Shown: positions 25,219 through 33,809, numbered from the stretch's first letter. The stretch: DNA of 37,253 bases from Promethearchaeota archaeon (GCA_016839765.1 JAEOTP010000085.1:1-37253); one strand, 5' to 3'. Program-made: numbers and translations. The notes: a model not told the origin generated them from the sequence alone.

Positions 25219-25926
25219 ATGGCGAATTACTGTGGGAAATGTGGTTCAGAAATTCAATCTAATTTAGAGATATGCCCTTATTGTGGTGATGAATTAAAGA
25301 ATCAATTACTCTCAAATGCATATGCTCAAGAACGCCCAATACCTCTAGAAATTTCCGATTTTGCCCCTGTTGAAATAACAGATTCAGGAAAAAAAACGTT
25401 TTACTGTATGATAGCAATTATTATTTGTCCAATTATAGTCATTAATGGGAGTGTTTTTTCTTTTGCATCAACAAGTGGTTATCCCGAACTGTCTTTAATG
25501 ATTTTTCTGTACGTTGATTTACCACTTATCGCGATATTTACACCGTTGTTATATTATTTTTACAAGCTGTATACCTCCACTTCAACAATTACTATTTCAA
25601 TAATTGGTATAGAATTTATACAATTTCCAAAGAGACACCCCTTCCAAGTAAATTGGTCGGATTTTGATACTGTAAATTTTAGAGTTAGCGGGACTAGAGC
25701 TATTCCTGATTCCACATTAACATCAACAAGACCCCTGATTAGAACTTTAAAAATTAAATTCTTGAGAGATCACCCTACACCCTATCGAGCAGGCATAAAG
25801 CATAAAATCTTTAGTGATGGAAAAGCTCAAGTAATACTTAATCAAATAATTTACTATGCGAAAAAGATGAATAAAACTATCATTACTAACCGAAGAACAA
25901 GAAGATATTACTCCCTACAAATTTAA
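25219..25926 (+). CDS. Zinc-ribbon protein with two membrane helices
   Basis: The 235 residues begin with a short zinc ribbon (Cys5, Cys8, Cys19, Cys22 in NYCGKCGSEI and ICPYCGDEL). A linker follows, then two membrane helices (about 58-82 and 92-115). The C-terminal cytoplasmic domain is beta-rich with a Trp-containing strand (GIEFIQFPKR, VNWSDFDTVNFRV), reminiscent of PH-like domains in bacterial membrane proteins. Such zinc-ribbon membrane proteins are frequent in archaea and mostly uncharacterised. The gene has its own strong TATA box, with the transcription start predicted at the ATG. It is convergent with the GH57 gene downstream. No function can be proposed. Confidence 0.75.
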   Translation: MANYCGKCGSEIQSNLEICPYCGDELKNQLLSNAYAQERPIPLEISDFAPVEITDSGKKTFYCMIAIIICPIIVINGSVFSFASTSGYPELSLMIFLYVDLPLIAIFTPLLYYFYKLYTSTSTITISIIGIEFIQFPKRHPFQVNWSDFDTVNFRVSGTRAIPDSTLTSTRPLIRTLKIKFLRDHPTPYRAGIKHKIFSDGKAQVILNQIIYYAKKMNKTIITNRRTRRYYSLQI

Positions 25927-25941
25927 GATTAGTCTAAAAAA

Positions 25942-27534
25942 TTAGTTAATCTTTCTAAAATAATCAATATTGATATCTTGGAAACACGAGTCTATAGACT
26001 CAATTTCTTCCAATTCATTTAGGTTTACTCTAGATTTATCACTAAAATCTTTTGCTGCCCAGATGAATTTATTAAATCTTTGATGGTGATGATGGAATCT
26101 TTGATTAGCATACTCTTTCGCTTGTTTTGTATAAAGAAGAAACGGCCAATCGCTGCCCTCTAATAATAGAAGTTCTCGAGCGATTTGTTGTAAAATTTTT
26201 TTTTCCCAATCATTGGGATTTGGATTCTGTTCCAGAACATTTTCAAACTCCTTGATTGATCCATTAATATATGGCCAGATCCAACCATGTTCGGGATTTT
26301 TCCACACCCTAAAATCACCACCCTCTCCCCAGCTACTTTTTCCCATTTCTATTATTGAAAATTGATCTCTAAATTTGGAAAGGTAATCTGAGATTGTAAT
26401 CAAACTAATATTATCATGTAAATTAAGTGATTCAAAAACTTTTTTTAACCAATTAACGCCTTCGCCCCACCAATGGCCATATAATTCAAAGTCTGTTGGT
26501 AAAACCACAATTCCCTTAAAGTTATATAATTTTGAAAAATCTTGTAATTCTTTTTCAATTAAAGAGATAAAATGATGAGCATGAGAGTCCAGAGTCTCAT
26601 TTGCTTTATCAATATAATAAAGCTGTTTTTCTTCCGTACTTATATTTTTACTAGTAATTCTCCAATAATGTAAACCTGATTCATGATCTTTCTTATGAAA
26701 TTCTCTATAGTATTCATTTCCAGGATATCCTATCTTAGCATCCCATACTTGGCTACTTGTTTCTTGATTACGCGCAAACACCGAAACGTCCGTTTTTAAA
26801 TTATATCCAAAGTTCACATTTAACCCAATTTCATTCTTTTGTTCTAAAATTTCAGCTTTCAAAATTCCATGGGAATCTATAAAGAAGTATTCAATTCCTG
26901 AATTATTTAACCAATAGTCAATACTTTCCCGCAATTTACCTTGGAAATATTGCTCTGGGCGATATGCACATTCTGGAAGCCAGATTCCTTTAGGATCTTG
27001 TTTGAAATACTTTTTATGAGTGTCTATTGCTACCTGAATTTGAGAAAAAATACCCGAATCACTCTCAATTAGCGGTAAAAACCCATGAGTGGCTGCACAT
27101 GTTATCAGTTCAATCATACCCTCATCTTGTAGCCATTTAAAACTCCCTAAAATATCTCTGTAATAGTTATGATAAAATGTCTCTAATACGTGATCAAAAT
27201 TTTTTAAATGAAATTCTGCTATTATCTTTCTTTTAGGGTGATTCTCAAACCGTTTAACATCATTTTTAGCTCTTGAAATTAAATTTTCCATATATTCTGT
27301 AAATTTTTGCTTCATGTATTCATCTGCAAGTTGTTCTGCTAAAATGGGGGTAACATTTATTGTAATGGCTGTTTTTATGCCATTTTCTTTTAGTTCTCTT
27401 AAAATATTTAACATAGGGATATATGTTTCATTCATGGCCTCCATGAGCCACTCCTCACCGGCAGGCCAAGTTCCAGATTTTTTACACCATGGTATATGCC
27501 CATGAAGGATTAAACCAAAATATCCAAGACTCAT
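25942..27534 (-). CDS. Second GH57 glycosidase, branching enzyme-like
   Basis: This 530-residue protein is a diverged paralogue of the GH57 enzyme at 19393-21105. It has HGHIPWC (HxHxP), CAATHGFLPLI, WLPECAYRP with the nucleophile Glu188, TDFELYGHWWGEG with the acid Asp348, and the C-terminal DUF1957-type ARELLLLEGSDWPFLLYT followed by YANQRFHHHHQRF. All catalytic positions are intact. It differs from the first copy in the central loops, suggesting a different glucan acceptor or chain-length preference. The gene is the last of a same-strand group with the sugar nucleotidyltransferase (67-base gap) and the GalT-like gene, linking it to polysaccharide metabolism. It has no signal peptide. Whether it branches, disproportionates or hydrolyses cannot be told from sequence alone. 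Confidence 0.88.
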   Translation of the reverse strand: MSLGYFGLILHGHIPWCKKSGTWPAGEEWLMEAMNETYIPMLNILRELKENGIKTAITINVTPILAEQLADEYMKQKFTEYMENLISRAKNDVKRFENHPKRKIIAEFHLKNFDHVLETFYHNYYRDILGSFKWLQDEGMIELITCAATHGFLPLIESDSGIFSQIQVAIDTHKKYFKQDPKGIWLPECAYRPEQYFQGKLRESIDYWLNNSGIEYFFIDSHGILKAEILEQKNEIGLNVNFGYNLKTDVSVFARNQETSSQVWDAKIGYPGNEYYREFHKKDHESGLHYWRITSKNISTEEKQLYYIDKANETLDSHAHHFISLIEKELQDFSKLYNFKGIVVLPTDFELYGHWWGEGVNWLKKVFESLNLHDNISLITISDYLSKFRDQFSIIEMGKSSWGEGGDFRVWKNPEHGWIWPYINGSIKEFENVLEQNPNPNDWEKKILQQIARELLLLEGSDWPFLLYTKQAKEYANQRFHHHHQRFNKFIWAAKDFSDKSRVNLNELEEIESIDSCFQDINIDYFRKIN

Positions 27535-27601
27535 TGCAAGTAAACAAATATTAAATATTTATTATTAATAACTTTTTCCAAATAAAAGAGTATAATATAA
27601 A

Positions 27602-28750
27602 TTAAATTTGTTCTCCAAGCTCTATAGTTTTATCTCTTAATTCTTTATCATCGCTTATTTTACAATTTGGAGCAACAATTGTATTAAATAAAACTACGTT
27701 ATTTCCTATCTCACAGTTATCACAAATTATTGATTCAATGATTTTACATCCTGCTCCAATATTTACGTTATCCCATATGACACTTTTTTCTATGACTGAA
27801 TCCTCCCCAATTTTCACTTGATGACCTATTGAGGTTAATTCTTTAATTTTAACTCTGTTATAAAGCTCTACAGATTCTCCGAAGCATGTAGGTTTTTCTA
27901 TGGTTACATTCTGTCCTGAGTTAATTATGCCCATAACAAAGACATGATCATATTCCTCTCCATTTGGAGTAATTGGCCAAGCATATTTCCGTAGTAAGTC
28001 CCAATTTGCCCACTTATACGTCTGAGCATTTCCACAATCAAGCCAATAATAATTCTTTACATATCCATATAATTCGTAATTATTTTCGAGTAAGTACGGA
28101 AAAACCTCGCCTCCGAAGTCCATTACATTAGTCTCATGAAGTATATTTGCAATATCCTTTTTAAAGCAATAAATTCCAGTGTTTATAATATTGGTATGCA
28201 AAAATAAATCTGTTCTTTGTGCCATACTACTCAAATACAATTCCATAGGAGCAGGTTTTTCTAAAAATAAGTATATTTTCCTATTTTTATCTAATAATAC
28301 TACACCGTATTGACTCGTGTGGCTTTCACTTGTTTTCATTGAAATCGTAGCAATACCTCCTTTCTCCGAATGAAAATTCATAAAATCTCTCATTGGAAGA
28401 TTTGTCACTATATCGGCCATACTTACTACTATTTTATCAGAATCTATCTCATCAATTAGTAATCTGTAGGCATCTGCAGTACCCCTACTTTCTTGAACCC
28501 AACATTCTAATTCAACATCGCCTAACCTATCAGAGGTCCATGTTTGTTCGATGTGTTCTTTTATTAATTCTCCTTGCCATGCTAAAGCTAAAATAATGTG
28601 TTTAATATCGGCATAAATTAGATGTGCAATCGAATAATCTACCATTGGTTTATTTGTAACTTTCACTAATGGTTTAGGTACTAATGAAGTCAAAGGCATC
28701 AATCTTTTACCTTTACCACCAGCAAGTATTATAGCAGACCATTCTCTCAA
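27602..28750 (-). CDS. Sugar-phosphate nucleotidyltransferase with C-terminal beta-helix
   Basis: The enzyme joins a sugar 1-phosphate to an NTP to give a nucleotide sugar and pyrophosphate. The 382 residues show LAGGKGKRLMPLT (nucleotide loop), PKPLVKVTNKPMVDY, the metal region VSMADIV (usual Asp in 'D.D' pattern partly altered) and FLEKP. The sugar-binding TGIYCFKKD and WLDCGNAQTYKWANW follow. The C-terminus (about 290-370) has the hexapeptide-repeat pattern of a left-handed beta helix (VIEKSVIWDNVNIGAGCKI). It resembles glucose-1-phosphate and mannose-1-phosphate (thymidylyl/guanylyl/uridylyl) transferases; the nucleotide cannot be fixed. The start is TTG at 28750, with GAGGAA nearby upstream and the conserved AIILAGG directly after. 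It lies between the GalT-like and GH57 genes. Confidence 0.9.
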   Translation of the reverse strand: MREWSAIILAGGKGKRLMPLTSLVPKPLVKVTNKPMVDYSIAHLIYADIKHIILALAWQGELIKEHIEQTWTSDRLGDVELECWVQESRGTADAYRLLIDEIDSDKIVVSMADIVTNLPMRDFMNFHSEKGGIATISMKTSESHTSQYGVVLLDKNRKIYLFLEKPAPMELYLSSMAQRTDLFLHTNIINTGIYCFKKDIANILHETNVMDFGGEVFPYLLENNYELYGYVKNYYWLDCGNAQTYKWANWDLLRKYAWPITPNGEEYDHVFVMGIINSGQNVTIEKPTCFGESVELYNRVKIKELTSIGHQVKIGEDSVIEKSVIWDNVNIGAGCKIIESIICDNCEIGNNVVLFNTIVAPNCKISDDKELRDKTIELGEQI

Positions 28751-28770
28751 ATTGAATTCCTCAAAAAATT

Positions 28771-28784
28771 ATCATAATTTATAT
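28771..28784 (-). promoter_or_regulatory. Possible TATA element before the nucleotidyltransferase gene
   Basis: On the minus strand CTATATAAATTATG lies 21-34 bases before the TTG start at 28750, about where a TATA element is expected. If used, the message would be nearly leaderless, yet a GAGGAA ribosome site lies between the box and the start. The 131-base gap to the GalT-like gene allows either a separate promoter or read-through. Confidence 0.3.
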
Positions 28785-28881
28785 AGGAACTAATAGATAT
28801 AAATCTAATTTTATTTGAAATTTAAAAGTTATTAAAATATTCTATTAAATTCTAGTTTAAAAGAATAAACAAGATCCAAAT

Positions 28882-30183
28882 TCAGAGATATTTTTCCAAC
28901 GCCTTTCTGACTTCCATAGCCGCAATATGAGGCAATTTACGCGCCACTCTCATATCATCACCCATCTCTGCACCACCAATTACTTCATGTGGAATAATAT
29001 CTCCAAACATATGAAAATCTGCATCATATCCATATGGACAACAATTGAATAAAATATTACGATTTTTGTCAATTTCAATATCATCTAAAGCTTGAAAAAG
29101 AAACTTTAAAGATTTTGCTAGATCTTTTATCTGATTAATTTTTAATTGAGAAAATCTTCTTATATGTTCATTTGGATGAAATCTGATGTGATAATTTCTC
29201 ACCGGACTCCCTGTAGTATAAAAAGTCCAAAATCTGGATTTTGATATAATTCGGTCGGTATCTCCATGTGAAGTTTCACAAAGATGACAATTATCACCCA
29301 TTTCTTTAAACGCTCGTAAATACCCTTCTAATCTTGATCCATGACCATCACCATTTAAATCAATAAATACTTGACTGTGTAAGCGGGGTTGTGATCCCCC
29401 TACTTTCATTCCTATATTAAAAAAAGGACTTACAGGAATATCGTAAAAATCTTTCTCAATTGCCTCCAAAATCGAGTATAATATCGCTTCTTTCATTGAT
29501 AAAAATATCCCTGCTAGAATTTCCTCTGGAATTAAATTAAAACATAAGGATGGGTAGAATTTTTTCGAAAGAGTCACTAAATTAATCCCTTTAGCAAGTT
29601 TCAAGTGGGATGGTAATAGTTCTGATATTTTTTTTTCAATTTCAGGATCAACTACTCTGGCCATTGAGGGATATCTATTTACCAAAGTTACGGCTTTTAC
29701 ATTATCCGGAATTCTTTCAATTCGATGTGGAATATCGGCAAAAGGATTATCTTGCTTTTTTTCATCTTCGGTAATTATAATAGTGTAACCATCTCCTAAC
29801 TGAGATCCCCAATGATCATAAGCGATCTTACCCTCTATAACAGACGTAAACACATCCTTATATTTAGCAACCATGTGTTTTTTGCAATCAAAAAATTGTT
29901 TTTCCTCTTCTATAGTTTTAAATCCCTTAGGTCTTTTACCACGAATTGGAGAAAGGTAAGAATAATGACCATAAAATCGTTTTTGTTTCTTATGAAGACC
30001 AAATTCGTTAGTGGTAATCATAGTTGTTGATAAAGGATCCCATCTTTTAATAGGAACATCATAACTAGTTTTACCCTTAAAATTCTCTTTATTTATTATT
30101 CCCCATTCCATAAAAGCTGGAAGCATTTTTTTTTCATTTTGATTCGTATATTTCACCATTTTTTTCATATCCAAAGAACCCAT
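28882..30183 (-). CDS. GalT-like (HIT superfamily) hexose-1-phosphate nucleotidyltransferase
   Basis: GalT-type enzymes exchange nucleotidyl groups between a sugar nucleotide and a sugar 1-phosphate through a histidine intermediate. The 433 residues include VVDPEIEKKISELL, the core motif GGSQP-R267-L-H269-S-Q271, a zinc-type CHLC (Cys299, Cys302) and a C-terminal domain with RNYHIRFHPNEHIRRF and ADFHMFGDIIPH. The usual motif is GGSxPHPHxQ. The nucleophile position (His269) and the Gln are kept, while the first His is Arg267. It is the first gene of the minus-strand sugar group with the nucleotidyltransferase and the second GH57 enzyme. ATG 30183 starts the longest frame; ATG 30168 is also possible. 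GalT or ADP-glucose phosphorylase-like activity is inferred. Confidence 0.75.
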   Translation of the reverse strand: MGSLDMKKMVKYTNQNEKKMLPAFMEWGIINKENFKGKTSYDVPIKRWDPLSTTMITTNEFGLHKKQKRFYGHYSYLSPIRGKRPKGFKTIEEEKQFFDCKKHMVAKYKDVFTSVIEGKIAYDHWGSQLGDGYTIIITEDEKKQDNPFADIPHRIERIPDNVKAVTLVNRYPSMARVVDPEIEKKISELLPSHLKLAKGINLVTLSKKFYPSLCFNLIPEEILAGIFLSMKEAILYSILEAIEKDFYDIPVSPFFNIGMKVGGSQPRLHSQVFIDLNGDGHGSRLEGYLRAFKEMGDNCHLCETSHGDTDRIISKSRFWTFYTTGSPVRNYHIRFHPNEHIRRFSQLKINQIKDLAKSLKFLFQALDDIEIDKNRNILFNCCPYGYDADFHMFGDIIPHEVIGGAEMGDDMRVARKLPHIAAMEVRKALEKYL

Positions 30184-30314
30184 TGGTTTTACATTTATTT
30201 CAATATAAATGACTTATTCAATTCTAATTAATTAATCTTTTTAGTCAAAAAAAGATCTATATAAATTACAAAAATGTTTAGTAAAACTTAAAAAAAAATC
30301 AAAAATTTTTATTT

Positions 30315-30349
30315 TACTTCACTTTTACATAAATGTACAAAAGTAAGTA
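30315..30349. repeat. Imperfect inverted repeat between the RHH and GalT-like genes
   Basis: TACTTCACTTTTACAT (30315-30330) and ATGTACAAAAGTAAGTA (30333-30349) form a dyad around two central bases with two small gaps. Inner arms ACTTTT and AAAAGT are exact. It lies about 130 bases upstream of the GalT-like start and just beyond the RHH gene's end. It could be a regulator site (for example for the RHH protein) or part of a terminator for the RHH gene. The rest of 30184-30455 is A- and T-run-rich and holds no gene that I can see. Confidence 0.3.
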
Positions 30350-30455
30350 TTTCTCTGATTTTTACCATCTATGAAATAAAAAAAAAAAGGAAAAAAGATA
30401 AAAAACTTATAAATTCACTCAAACTGATAAATAATTATATCTGAAAAGCGATTTT

Positions 30456-30746
30456 CTAATATTCTAACCTCTTAACGATTTTATATGTTTTAAATTCACG
30501 AACAGGTTCAGAATTCTCATCTAATTTCTCAATAGGTATGCGAACAAAATGTTCATCATCAAAATCTTCAATATTACTATCATTGAAATTAACAATATTA
30601 TTAGCAGCTTTAAGTTCTTTTAAAAGGAAGTCTCTAACTGCACATCTTATTAATTCAGATCGAGATGGATAAAGACCATTCTCTCCAATCAACTTATTGA
30701 TAGCATCAATATAACTTTCGGGTACATTAACTGTGACAATCTTCAT
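30456..30746 (-). CDS. Ribbon-helix-helix (CopG/NikR-type) regulator
   Basis: The 96-residue protein starts with the short beta strand IVTVNVPESYIDAINKL, followed by YPSRSELIRCAVRDFLLKEL. This is the standard ribbon-helix-helix dimer fold, in which paired N-terminal strands contact DNA bases. The pattern 'V.vp......ld.l....g.y.srse.ir.air.fl..el' is common in archaeal RHH regulators. About 50 further residues form an acidic and then basic tail of unknown role. There is no NikR metal-binding domain. It is flanked by gene-free A+T-rich stretches on both sides, is likely monocistronic and may regulate itself. Targets are not evident, though the GalT-like gene on the same strand downstream is near. 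Confidence 0.85.
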   Translation of the reverse strand: MKIVTVNVPESYIDAINKLIGENGLYPSRSELIRCAVRDFLLKELKAANNIVNFNDSNIEDFDDEHFVRIPIEKLDENSEPVREFKTYKIVKRLEY

Positions 30747-31249
30747 TTAAAAGTCGCCTTAACCTCTAATTTTTTTTAAATTTCTCTATATAATATTTTA
30801 TTGCAATATGGTATTTAAACCTTTTTTTTTAACCTATTAATATGTATTTAAAATTATAATTTTCCTTATTTGAAAAATTGAAATAATTCCTTAAAGAGTT
30901 AATAATAAAGTAAACATATTGAAGAAGATTGAGCCTTTTGCTTGAATTTAAAAAGATTATTGAAAATATTTTTGAAAATTTTTTAAGACTGATGAACGAA
31001 AGTGATTTTTTTTTTTAAATTTAAGAAAAAATTGAAATTCAATTTTTAAGAGTAGAGAAAAAAAATAATTTTCTATTTTTTTCCTAAGAATAACTGGAAA
31101 TTATCTATACATCAAGGATTATGATTAAATTTAGTATATCGTTGTAAAAATTAAGTATTTAGGTTTCCTTGCATTACTATAAGAGGAAATAACTATTTTT
31201 TAAATTATTTACACTGTTTTCTTCGATGCCAGTTTAAAAAAAACCTTAG
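30747..31249. other. Gene-free A+T-rich stretch of 503 bases
   Basis: No open frame of coding character and no RNA gene are seen. The stretch contains long homopolymer runs (eleven T at 31006-31016), a 21-base near-perfect palindrome at 31027-31047 (arms AAAAATTGAA / TTCAATTTTT), a small hairpin TTTCCT...AGGAAA (31164-31169 with 31184-31189) followed by six T, and TTAACCT repeats at 30759-30765 and 30829-30835 near the RHH promoter. It separates the RHH gene's 5' end from the 3' end of the dehydrogenase gene, both on the minus strand. It probably includes the RHH promoter. Confidence 0.5.
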
Positions 31250-32284
31250 TTAGTATTCATCATCTAAATTTACAACATTTATAAGATTCTGCCTTCCTTG
31301 AGCAACTCTTTTTATATTTTCAATAACTTCATTCCATCTTAATAAATCATTAAACGGAGAATAGCCTCGATGGGGAGAAAGTATAATATTTTTAAGTTCA
31401 TAAAAGGGAAAATTAAAGGGGTATTTCTTTCCTTTTTCGTCAGCTATAGTTGTGTTATTGTACCAAACATCAATTGCAGCTCCTAAAATAAGGTTATTTT
31501 TTAAAGCAATAAAAAGACTTTCTTCATTAACTATTTCCCCTCGAGAAACATTAACTAATATTCCATTAGATCCTAATAGCTTTAATTCTTCAATTTTTAT
31601 CATATCTCCAGTTAACGAAGTAGATGGAAGCGCAATTATTAAAATATCAATTTCTTCTAAGAATTCTTTAAGTTGGGAAGAAATATACTTTTTTGCTTCA
31701 GTTATTAAAGTTTCTTTCTGTTTCTCCCAATTTCTTCTTAAAATAGAAAAATTAATATCAAAACCAGAGAGCATTTTGTGAACTTTTTGATTTATAGCCC
31801 CATATCCGAGTAAACCCACTTTTCGAAATCTTAAGGGAATAGAGGCTCCTTCCTTATCTCCAGTTCTCCAAATGCCTTTTTTCATATAATCATGATGAAG
31901 TATTGTTTTATTCATTAAAGTTAATAGAAGTGCAACAGCATGTTGTGCTACAAAATAAGAGTTTCCATGGCCATTAACAAGTAATACTTCTCTCTCCTTA
32001 TTTAATTCCCGGAATAATTCTATTAAATGGCGAACACCTGCTCCTGGATTTACAAAAAACCGCATTTTCTTAGCAGACATCAATAAATTTCTTGTAGGGC
32101 GCCATCCAATTAAAATATCAGCATTTAAAACACTTTTTGATATGCTCATCTGATTTTTACCACTTGAAAAATTAAGTACTACATTCTTCACATCTGTTAA
32201 TTTGTTTTTTAAGTATTTTTGAACATTATCAGGAATGTTATCAATAAAACAAACATTTATTGAAGTTTCTTTTAATTTATTCAT
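31250..32284 (-). CDS. D-2-hydroxyacid dehydrogenase family protein
   Basis: The 344 residues fit NAD(P)-dependent D-isomer 2-hydroxyacid dehydrogenases (D-lactate, glycerate and phosphoglycerate dehydrogenase relatives). The nucleotide-binding strand is VGLLGYGAINQKV (G160-Y-G162 with Asn165 where the last Gly is usual). The catalytic Arg is Arg248 in NVSRGEIVNE, and His305 lies in SPHRG. The position of the catalytic Glu in classical members is Asn277 (in DVWYNN), so this belongs to a subgroup with DVWY-type sequences or has changed chemistry. An N-terminal substrate-domain half (1-100) has a poor match to named enzymes. The gene is isolated; its promoter is shared divergently with the zinc-ribbon repeat protein. 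The substrate is unknown. Confidence 0.8.
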   Translation of the reverse strand: MNKLKETSINVCFIDNIPDNVQKYLKNKLTDVKNVVLNFSSGKNQMSISKSVLNADILIGWRPTRNLLMSAKKMRFFVNPGAGVRHLIELFRELNKEREVLLVNGHGNSYFVAQHAVALLLTLMNKTILHHDYMKKGIWRTGDKEGASIPLRFRKVGLLGYGAINQKVHKMLSGFDINFSILRRNWEKQKETLITEAKKYISSQLKEFLEEIDILIIALPSTSLTGDMIKIEELKLLGSNGILVNVSRGEIVNEESLFIALKNNLILGAAIDVWYNNTTIADEKGKKYPFNFPFYELKNIILSPHRGYSPFNDLLRWNEVIENIKRVAQGRQNLINVVNLDDEY

Positions 32285-32365
32285 ACTTTATTTTTGTTTT
32301 TTTAAGTAATAATTATTACCTAAGTTCTATTAGGTATTAAATAAATTTTTATATGCAGTTCGTTG

Positions 32366-32378
32366 ATATATTTATAAA
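32366..32378 (+). promoter_or_regulatory. Possible TATA element of the Trp-repeat zinc-ribbon gene
   Basis: ATATATTTATAAA is centred about 40 bases before the TTG start at 32412. Initiation about 26 bases downstream would leave a short leader containing AAAGGT (32399-32404), a plausible ribosome site. Inferred from position only. Confidence 0.35.
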
Positions 32379-32411
32379 AAGAACGTAAACAATAAGATAA
32401 AGGTAGAAATT

Positions 32412-33809
32412 TTGTCAGAAGAAAAATTGTTTGAAATCTTTGTCAATAGTTTAGAATTCGATATCAATGATTATTTTGTTGAGGAACTTAGTGATCTTCA
32501 AAAAGAAATAATTGATGATGCAACTTTCATTTTGAAAGAAAATGTAGTAGGAGATATTAAATCACTCGGAGGTTCTATTAAACTAAATCAAGATAAATTT
32601 GATGAATTAATGAAAAAAGCTGAAACTGAACTGGAAAATGTAAAATATAAAGAAATAAAAAAGGTATTAAAAGATTATTTGAAAAAATTAAAGGAATTGA
32701 TCCTTAAAACATGTTTAGCAATAATACCTGTTAAGGAATTACCTTGGGTTGATTTAGTCTTTCGGACTATTCCTCGAATCATGTATGAAAATAATCAGCT
32801 GACCTTTTTAGATAATGCAATTGCTTATTATGGGGAAATTAAGTGTTTTATTGGAAGGACAACTGTATATGGGAAAATAAAAGATCAAAAACCATTATTC
32901 GCCCCTTTTACTGGTAATCTGGATTTACATGGGTATAACCTAGATGATTCTGAAAAGGGCCCGAAATCTAAAATTTTCCCATATGTAAATGCCATCATTA
33001 ATGCAATGGATTCTACTTTAACGACTAGTCAGTTGGCTAAATACCATGAAAATTTTCAAAGACACGGAGATCCAATATGCGATTTCTTAATGGGGGATGA
33101 AGAATTATTAGAATCAATGGAAAAAATTAATTCAGGATTAGATTCTACTAGAATTAAGTCAGATATAACTATTTGCAGTTTAGCATTACCCATTCCCTCA
33201 GATAGTACCACCTTAATTCTTGTTGCTGAAGAGGGTGAAGATCAAAACAAATATTCGAGGTGTTTTGAAGCTTTTTTAAAATTATCTGCTGCATGTTGCC
33301 AAGTACCTTCTATAAAACAAGAAACAGTATCTCAACCGCCAGGAGCTATTAGTACTCCAGGAGGTCAACAATTAAAAGCATGGACTGCAGAGGAATTAGC
33401 GCAAGAAGCCCAAAAAAGAATGGCTGCCCAACCTAACATTCCTGCATGGACAGAGGATGAACTAGCAAAATTTTCAAGTGAAAGAGGGTCTGGAATTCCA
33501 GAAGGAATGGAAGTATGGACTGAAGAAGATTTACAAGAATTAGCAGAGAAACGGCGTGGGGGAGGATTAAATATTCCAGAATGGGCACCTGATGAAAAAA
33601 TGACTGAATGCTCTAATTGTGGCTATAGTCTTAGACCAGGATGGACAAAATGTCCTATATGTGAAACTTCCGTAGGAGAAAAACCTCCAGAAAAGCCTGA
33701 AGAAGAACTTCCTAAAGAAGAACCCCCTGAAGAAGAACCCTCTGAAGAAAATGTAGAGCCATCAGATGAAGAATTAAACAAAGAGGAAGAAAATAACGGC
33801 GAAAATTGA
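32412..33809 (+). CDS. Unknown protein with Trp-motif repeats, zinc ribbon and acidic tail
   Basis: The 465 residues have three parts. Residues 1 to about 300 are a soluble alpha/beta domain that I do not recognise, with RTTVYGKI, FTGNLDLHGYNLDD and ICSLALPIPSDSTTLILVAEEG. Then four copies of a short repeat begin with Trp: AWTAEELAQEA (Trp324), AWTEDELAKF (Trp346), VWTEEDLQELA (Trp369) and the degenerate EWAPDEKM (Trp391), spaced 22-23 residues. Next is a zinc ribbon (Cys400, Cys403, Cys414, Cys417) and a Pro/Glu tail. The start is TTG, with ATT directly before it. The Trp repeats look like linear peptide-binding motifs or docking sites. It is the first gene of the GTPase neighbourhood. Its function is unknown. 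Confidence 0.75.
   Translation: MSEEKLFEIFVNSLEFDINDYFVEELSDLQKEIIDDATFILKENVVGDIKSLGGSIKLNQDKFDELMKKAETELENVKYKEIKKVLKDYLKKLKELILKTCLAIIPVKELPWVDLVFRTIPRIMYENNQLTFLDNAIAYYGEIKCFIGRTTVYGKIKDQKPLFAPFTGNLDLHGYNLDDSEKGPKSKIFPYVNAIINAMDSTLTTSQLAKYHENFQRHGDPICDFLMGDEELLESMEKINSGLDSTRIKSDITICSLALPIPSDSTTLILVAEEGEDQNKYSRCFEAFLKLSAACCQVPSIKQETVSQPPGAISTPGGQQLKAWTAEELAQEAQKRMAAQPNIPAWTEDELAKFSSERGSGIPEGMEVWTEEDLQELAEKRRGGGLNIPEWAPDEKMTECSNCGYSLRPGWTKCPICETSVGEKPPEKPEEELPKEEPPEEEPSEENVEPSDEELNKEEENNGEN

Noticed and set aside
30984-31010. CTGATGA followed by GTGA, resembling a C-box of a C/D guide RNA
   Set aside because: No D box or second C'/D' pair at suitable distance, and no complementary-guide evidence.
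31164-31198. Hairpin TTTCCT/AGGAAA followed by a T-run, resembling a rho-independent terminator
   Set aside because: The stem is only six pairs with a 14-base loop, no plus-strand gene lies upstream, and archaea do not depend on such hairpins. Mentioned only within the intergenic stretch.
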